The position numbers and the translations under genes were made by a program. The notes below the pieces were generated by a model that did no database searches, was not told the origin of the DNA, and saw only the letters and a list, made by a program, of their open reading frames with translations. A stretch of DNA of 64,000 nt, taken from the NCBI GenBank assembly GCA_942491555.1, contig CALOBN010000003.1:1-64000 (forward strand). The letters are read 5' to 3'. Each line of letters opens with the position of its first letter. Within the stretch, counting starts at the first letter, position 1. Positions 26,391 to 35,749 of this stretch are shown here, piece after piece. The stretch comes from Marinihelvus sp942491555. Its GTDB lineage: Bacteria; Pseudomonadota; Gammaproteobacteria; Xanthomonadales; SZUA-36.

Positions 26391-26583
26391 CGCGCGGCAG
26401 CTTGCGCTGAGCGTTTTCTACTTCGCTGCGTTGCGCTTTTCCCGTCTCTCCGAAAGGATTTTCATCACCGCTGCGCGGCACCGTTGAATTACCATCAGAA
26501 GGGCTACATGTTGGCTGGACACAGCGTCGCACCGCCAGCGCGGCTTTTCAGGTAAAATGGCACGCTGGCCTGGCGTCTGAAGA

Positions 26584-26669
<86 letters not shown>

Positions 26670-26807
26670 CTTTGACGCAATCCAAGCAACGATTACACGT
26701 CCGGACCCTGGCAGGTCCGGCCCGTACAACCCCACCGCCGAAGCACCCTGGTTAACCCCCGGGCACTTCGAGTAGAGCAGGGCTATTGATAAGGAAGGTT
26801 AAGTTTC

Positions 26808-28118
26808 ATGCAAGTAACGGTTGAAAATTCCGGAGGGCTGCAGCGCCGCCTGACCGTGCAGTTACCCGCGAATGAGGTGCAGGGCAAGATCGATGAGCGT
26901 TTGCGCGAAATTGGCAAAACCGCTCGTCTTAAGGGTTTCCGCCCGGGACGCGTACCCATGACTGTCATCAAGCAGCGTTACGGCAGCTCGGTACGCAACG
27001 AGATACTGTCCCAGACCATGCAGCAATCCCTGTTTGATGCCATTCGCCAGGAGTCGCTCAAGCCGGCCGGCAACCCGGTTATCGAAAGCGTGCCTGAGCT
27101 GCAGGGTGACAAGGACCTTGAGTTCACTGCCACCATTGAAGTGTTCCCGGAATTTGAAACCATCAAGGCCGATGACCTGGAGCTGCGCGCACCGGAAACG
27201 ACGATTTCCGACAAGGACATTGACGACATGCTGCAGACCCTGCGCGAACAGCGTCGCGAATGGAACCCGGTTGAGCGCAAGCCCAAAAAAGGTGACCAGG
27301 TGCTCTTTGAGTACGCGGCAAGCACCGATGACGGCCGGGTCCCGGAAGAAGGTATGAACCGCCTCGGGATCATTATTGGGCAATCTGACTTCGACGGGCT
27401 GGAAAAAGCCCTGAAGAAGCTGAACGCCGAAGAGGAAACCGAAATCGAACTGACGTTTCCGGAAGAGTTCCACCTTGCCGAGCTGGCAGGTAAAACCGCC
27501 AAAACCTCGCTCAAGGTCAACAATGTCCGTGAAGAGTCCTTGCCTGAAATCGACGAGGAGTTTATCCGCTCCTTCGCCATTGAGAGCGGTGACATGGATG
27601 AAATGCGCACCGAGGTCCGTTCCAACCTGGAGCGCGAGCTGAAAGGCGCACGCCTGACCTATGTGAAGTCGCAAGTGCTTAAACGTCTGCTGGATGCGTT
27701 TCCGGAACTGGAAGTACCCGAATCAATGGTCCATAACGAGGCCAGCGAACTGCAGGCGCGCGATGCGCAACAGCGCGGTCAGCAAGCAGACCCGTCGCAG
27801 GTTGAAAATTACATGGATATTGCCCGCCGGCGGGTCAAGGCCGGCCTGTTGATCGGTGAGATCGCACGCCAGAATGACATCCTGGTTGATGGCACCCGGG
27901 TGCGCGAAGCAATTGAAACCGTGGCTCAAACTTATGAGCAGTCCATAGAGGTTGTGCAGATGTACTACAACAACCCGGAAATGATGCGCTCCGTTGAGAG
28001 TTCTGTGCTCGAAGAACAGGTGGTTGACTGGGCGCTGGAGAACGCTAAAGTGGAGACGCAAGACATGAGTTTCAAAGACCTGATCAATGCAGCAGCAGAA
28101 TCACGGAAGGGACTGTGA
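26808..28118 (+). CDS. tig: Trigger factor, ribosome-associated chaperone
   Basis: This 436-aa protein has the usual length and domain order. The N-terminal ribosome-docking domain contains KTARLKGFRPGRVPMTVIKQ, matching the GFRxGKxP ribosome-binding signature. A peptidyl-prolyl isomerase domain spans about residues 150-245 (KKGDQVLFEYAAS ... FPEEFHLAELAGKTAK). The C-terminal alpha-helical arms complete it. It binds nascent chains at the exit tunnel. An AAGGAAGG run precedes the ATG. It heads the tig-clpP-clpX-lon block with clpP 2 nt downstream. Confidence 0.97.
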   Translation: MQVTVENSGGLQRRLTVQLPANEVQGKIDERLREIGKTARLKGFRPGRVPMTVIKQRYGSSVRNEILSQTMQQSLFDAIRQESLKPAGNPVIESVPELQGDKDLEFTATIEVFPEFETIKADDLELRAPETTISDKDIDDMLQTLREQRREWNPVERKPKKGDQVLFEYAASTDDGRVPEEGMNRLGIIIGQSDFDGLEKALKKLNAEEETEIELTFPEEFHLAELAGKTAKTSLKVNNVREESLPEIDEEFIRSFAIESGDMDEMRTEVRSNLERELKGARLTYVKSQVLKRLLDAFPELEVPESMVHNEASELQARDAQQRGQQADPSQVENYMDIARRRVKAGLLIGEIARQNDILVDGTRVREAIETVAQTYEQSIEVVQMYYNNPEMMRSVESSVLEEQVVDWALENAKVETQDMSFKDLINAAAESRKGL

Positions 28119-28120
28119 GT

Positions 28121-28735
28121 ATGGAAACCAAGGCCCTTAACCTGGTCCCCATGGTGGTCGAACAGACCGCCCGCGGTGAGCGTGCCTATGACATTTACTC
28201 GCGCCTGCTCAAAGAGCGCGTGGTGTTTGTTGTCGGCCCCATCGATGACCATATGGCCAATCTGGTTGTGGCTCAGCTGCTCTTCCTTGAGTCGGAAAAC
28301 CCGGACAAGGACATCAATATCTATATCAACTCGCCGGGTGGCGTGGTGACTGCCGGTCTGGCCATTTATGACACCATGCAATTTATCAAGCCGGATGTTT
28401 CCACCATGGTGGTGGGGCAGGCGGCCAGTATGGGCGCGGTATTGCTGGCGGCCGGCACCAAGGGCAAGCGTTACAGCCTGCCACATTCACGCGTGATGAT
28501 TCATCAGCCCCTGGGCGGATTCCAGGGACAGGCCACGGACATTGATATCCATGCCCGCGAGATTCTCAAGATTCGTGAGCAACTCAATGAACTGTTAGCC
28601 CACCACACGGGTCAGCCTGTTGATACGATTGCCAAGGACACAGAGCGTGATAACTTTATGGGCGCCGGGATGGCCAAGGACTACGGCCTGATCGACCATG
28701 TGCTTGACACTCGCAATAATTCGGCGAAGAAATAA
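28121..28735 (+). CDS. clpP: ATP-dependent Clp protease proteolytic subunit
   Basis: This is a 204-aa serine protease subunit that forms the tetradecameric chamber fed by ClpX. The nucleophile is Ser103 in GQAASMGAVLL and the His is His128 in SRVMIHQPLGG; INSPGG and GLAIYDTMQF are typical. The ATG at 28121 is preferred over GTG 28115 because GGAAGGG sits at a proper distance. The short N-terminus suggests self-processing before the LVPMVVEQ start, as in E. coli. It is transcribed with tig and clpX. Confidence 0.97.
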   Translation: METKALNLVPMVVEQTARGERAYDIYSRLLKERVVFVVGPIDDHMANLVVAQLLFLESENPDKDINIYINSPGGVVTAGLAIYDTMQFIKPDVSTMVVGQAASMGAVLLAAGTKGKRYSLPHSRVMIHQPLGGFQGQATDIDIHAREILKIREQLNELLAHHTGQPVDTIAKDTERDNFMGAGMAKDYGLIDHVLDTRNNSAKK

Positions 28736-28796
28736 AACTCTTTATCAACTAGATAGAGTGGTAAGCTAGAAACGTTTCCAGGACAAAAGCGATCGT

Positions 28797-30068
28797 ATGA
28801 GCGACAAAGAACAAGGCGGCAATGACGGCAAGATCCTGTACTGCTCCTTTTGCGGCAAAAGCCAGCACGAGGTACGCAAGCTGATCGCCGGACCCAGCGT
28901 GTACATCTGCGACGAGTGCGTCGAGCTGTGCAATGACATCATCCGTGAGGAACTCGAGGAAGCAAGCGGTACCGATCGTGAGTCGTTGCCCATTCCAAAA
29001 GAAATCCATGCCTTCCTGGATGAGTATGTCATTGGTCAGGAAGAGGCCAAAAAGGTGCTTTCGGTTGCCGTGTACAACCACTACAAGCGCCTTGAGCCGG
29101 GTCGCAATGATGAAGACATCGAGCTGACCAAGAGCAACATCCTGCTGATCGGGCCAACCGGTTCCGGTAAGACGCTGCTGGCTGAAACGCTGGCGCGCAT
29201 GCTCAATGTTCCGTTTACCATCGCCGATGCCACCACGCTGACCGAAGCCGGTTATGTGGGTGAGGATGTTGAAAACATCATCCAGAAGCTGCTCCAGAAG
29301 TGCGACTACGACGTGGAGAAGGCCCAGACGGGCATTGTCTACATCGATGAGATTGATAAAGTTTCGCGTAAAGCGGAAAACCCCTCCATCACGCGGGATG
29401 TCTCCGGCGAGGGTGTGCAGCAGGCCCTGCTTAAGCTGATCGAAGGTACGGTCGCCTCGGTACCGCCGCAGGGTGGCCGTAAGCATCCCCAGCAGGAATT
29501 CCTGCAGGTGGACACGGGTCAGATCCTGTTTATTTGTGGTGGCGCCTTCTCGGGTCTGGAAAAAGTAATCTCCGACCGCTCAACCAAGTCGGGTATCGGC
29601 TTTTCCGCCGAGGTGAAATCCACCGAGAACAAGGTCGACCTGGGCGAAATTCTGGCCAAGGTAGAGCCGGAAGACCTGGTGAAATACGGCTTGATTCCTG
29701 AGTTCGTGGGTCGTTTGCCGGTGATTGCCACGCTGCGTGAACTTGATGAGGGCGCGCTGGTGCGCATCCTGGTCGAGCCCAAGAATGCCCTGGTCAAACA
29801 ATACGGCCTGCTGTTCCAGATGGAAGGATGTGAACTCGATATCCGCGATGAGGCGCTGCGCGCCATCGCCCGTAAAGCCATGGCCCGCAAGACCGGCGCC
29901 CGTGGCCTGCGCACCATTCTGGAGAGCGTGCTGCTCGATTCCATGTATGAGCTGCCCTCAATGGATGGTGTCAGCAAACTGGTGGTGGATGAGTCAGTCA
30001 TTGAAGGTGAGGCTGAGCCGCTTATGCTCTACGAAAATCAGCCCCAGGCCGCCAGCGGCCAGGAATAA
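28797..30068 (+). CDS. clpX: ClpX unfoldase
   Basis: This is a 423-aa AAA+ ATPase that recognises and unfolds substrates for ClpP. The N-terminal zinc-binding domain has CSFCGKSQHEVRKLIAG with a second pair in ICDECVELC. The Walker A is LIGPTGSGKTLLAETLA, the pore loop is in EAGYVGEDVEN, and the Walker B is IVYIDEIDKVSRK. The IGF loop and RKFMARKTGARGLR-like sensor 2 (MARKTGARGLRTILE) are present. Length and motifs are standard. It lies 61 nt after clpP. Confidence 0.97.
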   Translation: MSDKEQGGNDGKILYCSFCGKSQHEVRKLIAGPSVYICDECVELCNDIIREELEEASGTDRESLPIPKEIHAFLDEYVIGQEEAKKVLSVAVYNHYKRLEPGRNDEDIELTKSNILLIGPTGSGKTLLAETLARMLNVPFTIADATTLTEAGYVGEDVENIIQKLLQKCDYDVEKAQTGIVYIDEIDKVSRKAENPSITRDVSGEGVQQALLKLIEGTVASVPPQGGRKHPQQEFLQVDTGQILFICGGAFSGLEKVISDRSTKSGIGFSAEVKSTENKVDLGEILAKVEPEDLVKYGLIPEFVGRLPVIATLRELDEGALVRILVEPKNALVKQYGLLFQMEGCELDIRDEALRAIARKAMARKTGARGLRTILESVLLDSMYELPSMDGVSKLVVDESVIEGEAEPLMLYENQPQAASGQE

Positions 30069-30080
30069 GCGCTTAAAGCC

Positions 30081-30102
30081 GGTCAGGGCGCACGCCCTGA
30101 CC
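30081..30102 (+). terminator. Strong hairpin after clpX
   Basis: GGTCAGGGCG and CGCCCTGACC form a 10-bp stem just after the clpX stop. No T run follows, so it may be a weak or Rho-assisted terminator separating clpX from lon. The rest of the 197-nt gap carries a second small hairpin (AGCCGGGTGAGCCCGGCT) before lon. Confidence 0.5.
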
Positions 30103-30265
30103 GCGTGTTCAAACATTGCTCTCAGCGATTCATTCCGGCCCCGGTTTGAATTCCCGCATTCTGCTCCAATATCTAGAATATCCTCAGCCGGGTGAGCCCG
30201 GCTTCATGTATTCTTGAATCAAGAGCGCCGCAAATTGTTGTTGCGGCCCTGCACGGGAACATCGA

Positions 30266-32686
30266 ATGTCTGAAACTGAAAACACCCTCCCTGTGACCCA
30301 GCCCACGCCGGTGTTGAGCCTGCGCGACGTGGTGGTCTATCCCTACATGGTAATCCCGCTGTTTGTGGGCCGTGAGCGCTCTATCCAGGCGCTGGACCAG
30401 GCCATGAACGTGGACAAGCGCATCTTGCTGGTGACGCAGAAAAGCCCGGATGTGGATGAGCCGGATATAGATGACCTCTATGAAGTCGGCACCCTGTCTA
30501 CCGTGCTGCAATTGCTGCGCCTGCCGGATGGCACCACCAAGGTGCTGGTGGAGGGCGGCGAGCGCGTCCGGATCACCAAGATGTCGGAGCATGACGATTA
30601 CTTCGAAGCCGAATGGGAAGAGCTCGACAGCACCATAACGGCTGGCGAGAAAGAGCTCGAAATCGCCATGCGTTCGCTCGTGGGCGTGTTTGAGCAGTAC
30701 GTCAAACTCAATCGCAAAATTCCGCCTGAACTTCTCACTACGCTGGCGGGTATTGACGACCCCTCACGCCTGGCCGATACGGTTGCGGCGCACCTGTCCA
30801 TCCGCCTGGAGCAAAAGCAGGAGTTGCTGGAAATGGGCAGCGCCCATCAACGCATCGAGCACCTGATGGGCCTGGTCGAAGGCGAGATGGAAGTTCTGCA
30901 GCTGGAAAAGCGCATCCGCGGCCGCGTCAAGACGCAGATGGAAAAATCCCAGCGTGAGTACTACCTGAACGAACAAATGAAGGCCATCCAGAAAGAACTG
31001 GGTGATATGGATGATGCGCCCAATGATATCGAGGACCTGGAGCGACGCATTGAAGAGGCCGGCATGCCGGCGGAGGCCCTGAAAAAGACCAACTCGGAGA
31101 TGAACAAGCTCAAGATGATGTCGCCGATGTCAGCTGAGGCCACCGTGGTGCGTAACTACATCGACTGGATTCTGTCCGTGCCGTGGAAAAAGCGCTCACG
31201 GGTCATGAAGAAGCTCGACAAGGCCGAGGCAATCCTCGAGGCAGATCACTTTGGCCTGGAGAAGGTCAAGGAGCGCATCCTTGAGTATCTGGCCGTACAG
31301 CAGCGCGTGAAAACCATGAAAGGCCCGATTCTCTGCCTGGTCGGACCCCCGGGTGTGGGTAAGACATCCCTGGGCCGTTCCATTGCCAAGGCAACCGGGC
31401 GCAAGTTCGTGCGCATGAGCCTGGGTGGCGTGCGTGATGAGGCCGAGATTCGTGGCCATCGTCGTACCTATATCGGCTCCATGCCGGGCCGCCTGGTGCA
31501 GAACCTGGCCAAGGTCGGGACACGCAATCCGCTGTTCATGCTCGATGAGCTGGACAAGATGTCCATGGACTTCCGCGGTGATCCTTCATCGGCGCTGCTC
31601 GAGGTACTTGACCCGGAGCAGAACAATGCCTTTAACGATCACTACCTGGAGGTTGACCTGGACCTGAGCGAGGTCATGTTCATCGCCACGGCCAACACCC
31701 TGAATATCCCGGGGCCGCTGCTGGACCGTATGGAGGTGATTCGCATCCCGGGTTACACCGAAGATGAGAAGCAAGCCATTGCCGAGCGCTATCTGTTGCC
31801 CAAGCAGATGGAACAGCACGGTTTGCGTCCCGATGAGCTGACGGTTTCCAACCAGGTACTGGTGGATATCGTGCGCTATTACACCCGCGAATCGGGTGTA
31901 CGTAATCTGGAACGTGAGCTGGCCAAGATTTGTCGCAAGTCGGTCAAACGACTGGCGATGGAAAAAGGCCGTAAGTCGCTGTCTGTGACCGCGCGCAACC
32001 TCGAATCGTTCCTCGGTGTGAAACGCTTCAGTTATGGCGTGGCCGAGGAGACCAACGAGGTAGGGCAGGTGACCGGCCTGGCCTGGACCGAGGTCGGCGG
32101 CGAGCTGCTGACGATCGAGGCCACGTTGGTTGCCGGTAAAGGCGGATTGATCTTTACCGGACACCTGGGTGATGTCATGAAAGAGTCTATCCAGGCGGCC
32201 ATGACGGTAGTACGCAGTCGCGCCAAGCTGTTGGGTATCGACGAGGACTTCTATACCAAGCTTGACGCCCACGTGCACGTACCCGAAGGCGCTACGCCCA
32301 AAGACGGGCCCAGTGCCGGTGTTGGCATGTGTACGGCGATTGTGTCCGCACTGACACGTACGCCGGTGCATGCCGATGTGGCCATGACCGGTGAGATCAC
32401 CCTGCGCGGCAAGGTGCTGCCGATTGGCGGTCTCAAGGAAAAATTACTCGCGGCCCACCGTGGCGGCATGCGCATGGTGATTATTCCGAAGGAAAACGAG
32501 AAAGACCTGGTCGATATTCCGAAAAACATTATCCGCAAGCTGGATATCCGTCCGGTGGCGACCATTGACGAGGTGCTGAACCTGGCCCTGGTGGATGTGC
32601 CGGTGGGTGAAAAGCTGCTGGTTGAGGGTGACAAATCCTCCAGCAAAGACGGCGAGGGTGATTCGGAAAAAGTGCGTACGCACTGA
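30266..32686 (+). CDS. lon: Lon protease
   Basis: This 806-aa ATP-dependent protease removes damaged and regulatory proteins. The order is an N-terminal substrate domain (LSLRDVVVYPYMVIPLFVGR), a coiled-coil region (REYYLNEQMKAIQKELGD), an AAA+ module with Walker A GPPGVGKTSLGRSIAKATG, and a C-terminal protease domain with Ser683 in KDGPSAGVGM and Lys726 in LKEKLLAAHRGG forming the catalytic dyad. CTTGAATCAAG before the gene contains a possible heat-shock -35-like CTTGAA, but no matching -10 is seen. Its length is standard. Confidence 0.97.
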   Translation: MSETENTLPVTQPTPVLSLRDVVVYPYMVIPLFVGRERSIQALDQAMNVDKRILLVTQKSPDVDEPDIDDLYEVGTLSTVLQLLRLPDGTTKVLVEGGERVRITKMSEHDDYFEAEWEELDSTITAGEKELEIAMRSLVGVFEQYVKLNRKIPPELLTTLAGIDDPSRLADTVAAHLSIRLEQKQELLEMGSAHQRIEHLMGLVEGEMEVLQLEKRIRGRVKTQMEKSQREYYLNEQMKAIQKELGDMDDAPNDIEDLERRIEEAGMPAEALKKTNSEMNKLKMMSPMSAEATVVRNYIDWILSVPWKKRSRVMKKLDKAEAILEADHFGLEKVKERILEYLAVQQRVKTMKGPILCLVGPPGVGKTSLGRSIAKATGRKFVRMSLGGVRDEAEIRGHRRTYIGSMPGRLVQNLAKVGTRNPLFMLDELDKMSMDFRGDPSSALLEVLDPEQNNAFNDHYLEVDLDLSEVMFIATANTLNIPGPLLDRMEVIRIPGYTEDEKQAIAERYLLPKQMEQHGLRPDELTVSNQVLVDIVRYYTRESGVRNLERELAKICRKSVKRLAMEKGRKSLSVTARNLESFLGVKRFSYGVAEETNEVGQVTGLAWTEVGGELLTIEATLVAGKGGLIFTGHLGDVMKESIQAAMTVVRSRAKLLGIDEDFYTKLDAHVHVPEGATPKDGPSAGVGMCTAIVSALTRTPVHADVAMTGEITLRGKVLPIGGLKEKLLAAHRGGMRMVIIPKENEKDLVDIPKNIIRKLDIRPVATIDEVLNLALVDVPVGEKLLVEGDKSSSKDGEGDSEKVRTH

Positions 32687-32707
32687 TCGCCCTGGTTCGG
32701 GTAACCG

Positions 32708-32737
32708 AAAAGCGGCGCTTTGGCGCCGCTTTTTTTA
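32708..32737 (+). terminator. Rho-independent terminator of lon
   Basis: AGCGGCG/CGCCGCT stem with a 6-nt loop, flanked by A run and T run (TTTTTT). Confidence 0.9.
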
Positions 32738-33076
32738 TCTGTGGCCCGGACCAGAGGCCCGCCAAATCTGCCCAATTTCTACGCTATGCAAAACGAGTTA
32801 AAGCGAAGCATTTGCCGGGTTCCGATACAAATTAGGTGCTTGCCCGTGGTAGCTCATGCTTTCCCTACGAATCCGCCCTGAAAAGCTGTTGCGCCGTCCG
32901 TTAAGGGTGGTTTAGTATCTCCCGCACGCTATGCAGGTCACGGCCTGAAAGCACCCCGGAGCAAAAAAGGCAAATTCGGGGGAGAGGGGATTTTTAGAAT
33001 GGTTCAGCCGTTTGCAAACGCCCTGATAAGCCCTATGCCATTTCTCACGACTCGTTAAAATCATTGGAGTGCAAGA
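32738..33076. other. lon-hupB intergenic region
   Basis: About 340 nt without a gene. It must hold the hupB promoter and a long leader. A GGAG ribosome binding site (TTGGAGTGCAAGA) precedes the hupB ATG. A hairpin-prone G/A-rich run (AATTCGGGGGAGAGGGGATT) near 32973-32992 is the only other notable feature. Confidence 0.5.
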
Positions 33077-33349
33077 ATGAACAAATCTGAACTGATTGAT
33101 GCAATTGCTGATTCTGCTGGCCTGACCAAGGCCGACGCCGGTCGCGCGCTTGACGCAGCGACTGACAGCATTGCCAAGGCCCTGCAGCAGGGCAACACCG
33201 TTTCCCTCGTTGGTTTCGGAACCTTCACCGTGCGCCACCGCGCTGCACGCTCAGGCCGCAACCCGCGCACCGGCGAAACCATCCAGATCAAAGCGTCTAA
33301 CAATCCTGCGTTCAAGGCTGGTAAAGCCCTCAAGGATGCCGTAAACTAA
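33077..33349 (+). CDS. hupB: HU-beta DNA-binding protein
   Basis: This is a 90-aa nucleoid protein of exactly the family length. It begins MNKSELIDAIADSAGL and has the DNA-intercalating arm with GRNPRTGETIQIKASNNPAF, ending in the usual Lys-rich helix. HU dimers bend DNA and compact the nucleoid. It follows lon, as in E. coli and many gammaproteobacteria. Confidence 0.97.
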   Translation: MNKSELIDAIADSAGLTKADAGRALDAATDSIAKALQQGNTVSLVGFGTFTVRHRAARSGRNPRTGETIQIKASNNPAFKAGKALKDAVN

Positions 33350-33361
33350 CGCGCCTTTTGC

Positions 33362-33437
33362 GGGTGCTTAGCTCAGCTGGGAGAGCATCGCCCTTACAAG
33401 GCGAGGGTCGGCGGTTCGAGCCCGTCAGCACCCACCA
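33362..33437 (+). tRNA. tRNA-Val (TAC)
   Basis: 76 nt; acceptor GGGTGCT/AGCACCC, anticodon loop CTTACAA (TAC), CCA encoded. It begins 12 nt after hupB. Confidence 0.97.
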
Positions 33438-33488
33438 ATAAGTCAATATAAGAAAGAAAATGGCAGTTTTTAATGCCAGTATGTTTTT

Positions 33489-33565
33489 GGAGTGGTAGTT
33501 CAGTTGGTTAGAATACCGGCCTGTCACGCCGGGGGTCGCGGGTTCGAGTCCCGTCCACTCCGCCA
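33489..33565 (+). tRNA. tRNA-Asp (GTC)
   Basis: 77 nt; acceptor GGAGTGG/CCACTCC, anticodon loop CTGTCAC (GTC), CCA encoded. Confidence 0.97.
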
Positions 33566-33573
33566 GTACCGAG

Positions 33574-33600
33574 AAGGGCGCCACCGGCGCCCTTTTCTTT
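33574..33600 (+). terminator. Terminator after tRNA-Asp
   Basis: AAGGGCGCC/GGCGCCCTT stem with a 3-4-nt loop, followed by TTCTTT. Confidence 0.85.
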
Positions 33601-33746
33601 AATACGGTTTTTTAACTTGTAAGTGCGGCCTGATGTCCCAATCGGGCCAGAGCAATAGGCTTACCGGTTTGGTCTTTACAACCTGGCGCCTGCCAAGCCC
33701 CCGACGGGCGCTTTGCCGCGCTGTAACAAACGGATGTTTCTGCACC

Positions 33747-35672
33747 ATGGTTTTACAAGTAATACGTGAGCGACTGACCGGCCCCGCATTGTGGCTGATT
33801 CTTGCCATCCTGATTATTCCCTTCGCATTTGTTGGTGTGAATGAATACCTGACGTCTGGCAGCGGTAACAACGTTGCCATGGTGAATGAGCAGGAAATCA
33901 CTTTCGAGGCCTTTAACCAGAGCTTCCTGAACTACCGTCGCGGCATGCAGCAGCGCATGGGTGATCAATTCAATCCAGCCGAATACGACACCCTGGTGGC
34001 CCGCCTGGAATACCTTGACCAGATGATCGATGAGGAACTTCTGCGCCAGGCCGCCGAGTCGCTTGACCTGGCGGTTGATGACGAGCGCCTTGCAGAGACC
34101 ATCCGCAGCATTCCCGCCTTCCAGGTTGAGGGCGTGTTCAATCCAGACGTCTACCAGGCCCGCGTAACGAGCATGGGCATGACCATCCCGCAGTTCGAGG
34201 CAGAGTTGCGTGGTTCCGCGGTGGTGTCCACCTTGCCAATGGGTGTGCGAGATTCCAGTTTTGCCACGCGCACCGAGTTCGAGGAGTTTATTGCCCTGTC
34301 AGAACAAACGCGCAGTTTCCGCGCGGTAACGGTGCCCGCCGATATTGAATCAATCGAGCCGGAATTTTCTGAAGAGCAGCAGGAAGCCTGGTACCTGGAC
34401 AACATGAATCTGTTCCAGACCGAAGAGACCGTGGTTATCGAATACCTGGACCTCGACGTGTCCAGTATGAATGTGGCTGAGGTTCCGTCAGAAGAGTCGC
34501 TCAGGGCTGCCTATGAGGCTCAGAAAGGGCGTTTTATCGTGCCTGAACGCCGCAGGGTATCTCATATATTGATTGAGGCGTCAGCAAGCGCTGAGGACGT
34601 GGAAATTCAGACCGCCCGCCTGCAGGCTGAGGCGCTGGCCCGCCAGGCCCGCGAGGGTGATGATTTCGCGGCCCTGGCCGAGGCCAATTCCGCCGATATT
34701 GGCTCTGCACCACTGGGTGGCGACCTGGGTTTTCTGGAGCCCGGTATCATGGCGGATTCTTTTGAGACTGCGGCCTACGCGCTGACCCTGGATCAGCCGA
34801 TTTCCGACCCGGTGCAAACCGGTTTCGGCTGGCACGTGATCATGCTTACCGATATCGAGCCGTCCTCCGGCATGGCTTTTGAGGAAGCGCGCGATATGTT
34901 GATCGCCGAATCCATGGAAGAGCAGAGCGAACGCCTGTTTCTCGACCTGGCAGACCGCATGGTCGATATCGTCTATGAAGATCCGACCACGCTGGAAGCG
35001 GCTGCGCTGGACCTGGATCTGCAGGTTCAGACGGAAGGTCCGTTCACCCGTGCGGGTGGATTCGGGGTTTCCTCCAATCCGGAAGTGGTTGCCGCGGCAT
35101 TCTCCGAGCTGGTTCTTGAGCAGGGCTCAGCAAGTGATCTGATCGACCTGGGTCCTTCGCACGCCATTGTGCTGCGGGTCCAGGAGCATCAGCCGGTGCG
35201 TACCAAAGAGCTCTCTGAGGTGCGCCCGCAAGTGATTGAGGGGCTGCGGCAATCAGCAGCACGCGAGATCGCCCGTGAACAGGCCGGGGCCATGCTGGCA
35301 GAAGTCGAGGCCGGTGTGACGCTGGATGAGGTCGCCGCGGCATCCGGATTAACGGTGCAGGAACTGGACAGCGTCGGACGTAACTCCGCTGTGCCGGACC
35401 CGCTGACCGTTACCGGGGTATTCAATCTGCCGCGTCCTTACGCCGATGAGCCTTTGCTGCGGGTCGTGGAATCCGACGCTGGCTTTAGTGTGATCGCTCT
35501 GTACGCGGTTGCTGATGGAGAATTGGATCCCAGCCAGCTCATCGGTGTTCGCCAGGCGCGCACCATGATGGGCACGATCAATTCGGGTGTGGAAAGCTGG
35601 GCCCTGGTCCGCCAGTTGCGGGAGCAGGCCAATATCGAAATTTTCGAGGAGAACCTCGGGATTTCACGCTAG
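33747..35672 (+). CDS. ppiD: Periplasmic folding chaperone PpiD (parvulin-type)
   Basis: This 641-aa protein is anchored in the inner membrane by one N-terminal helix (ALWLILAILIIPFAFVGVNE). The ATG at 33747 is chosen because it starts the membrane anchor; upstream readings add unrelated residues. A SurA-type chaperone domain follows (QEITFEAFNQSFLNYRRGMQ). The parvulin domain lies near residues 265-355 (RRVSHILIEASASAEDVEIQ; GGDLGFLEPGIMADSFETAA). PpiD holds polypeptides leaving the Sec translocon. The last ~200 residues are SurA-like helical sequence. Its position after hupB and tRNAs matches the usual order. Confidence 0.93.
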   Translation: MVLQVIRERLTGPALWLILAILIIPFAFVGVNEYLTSGSGNNVAMVNEQEITFEAFNQSFLNYRRGMQQRMGDQFNPAEYDTLVARLEYLDQMIDEELLRQAAESLDLAVDDERLAETIRSIPAFQVEGVFNPDVYQARVTSMGMTIPQFEAELRGSAVVSTLPMGVRDSSFATRTEFEEFIALSEQTRSFRAVTVPADIESIEPEFSEEQQEAWYLDNMNLFQTEETVVIEYLDLDVSSMNVAEVPSEESLRAAYEAQKGRFIVPERRRVSHILIEASASAEDVEIQTARLQAEALARQAREGDDFAALAEANSADIGSAPLGGDLGFLEPGIMADSFETAAYALTLDQPISDPVQTGFGWHVIMLTDIEPSSGMAFEEARDMLIAESMEEQSERLFLDLADRMVDIVYEDPTTLEAAALDLDLQVQTEGPFTRAGGFGVSSNPEVVAAAFSELVLEQGSASDLIDLGPSHAIVLRVQEHQPVRTKELSEVRPQVIEGLRQSAAREIAREQAGAMLAEVEAGVTLDEVAAASGLTVQELDSVGRNSAVPDPLTVTGVFNLPRPYADEPLLRVVESDAGFSVIALYAVADGELDPSQLIGVRQARTMMGTINSGVESWALVRQLREQANIEIFEENLGISR

Positions 35673-35701
35673 GCCCGAATTAGCAAGCTGAATGTAAAAC
35701 C

Positions 35702-35722
35702 TGAACCCAAAATCCGGGTTCA
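35702..35722. terminator. Hairpin between convergent ppiD and fabI
   Basis: TGAACCC pairs with GGGTTCA across a 7-nt loop, between the 3' ends of the two genes. No clear T run, so a weak bidirectional terminator at best. Confidence 0.45.
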
Positions 35723-35749
35723 AATCCTGGCTGAATTCAAACCCCGGGC

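Noticed and set aside
30214..30265. Heat-shock (sigma-32) promoter before lon
   Set aside because: A CTTGAA box is present but no matching -10 at the right distance was found.
31586..32371. 261-aa minus-strand reading inside lon
   Set aside because: It is antisense to the conserved protease domain and His/Gln-rich.
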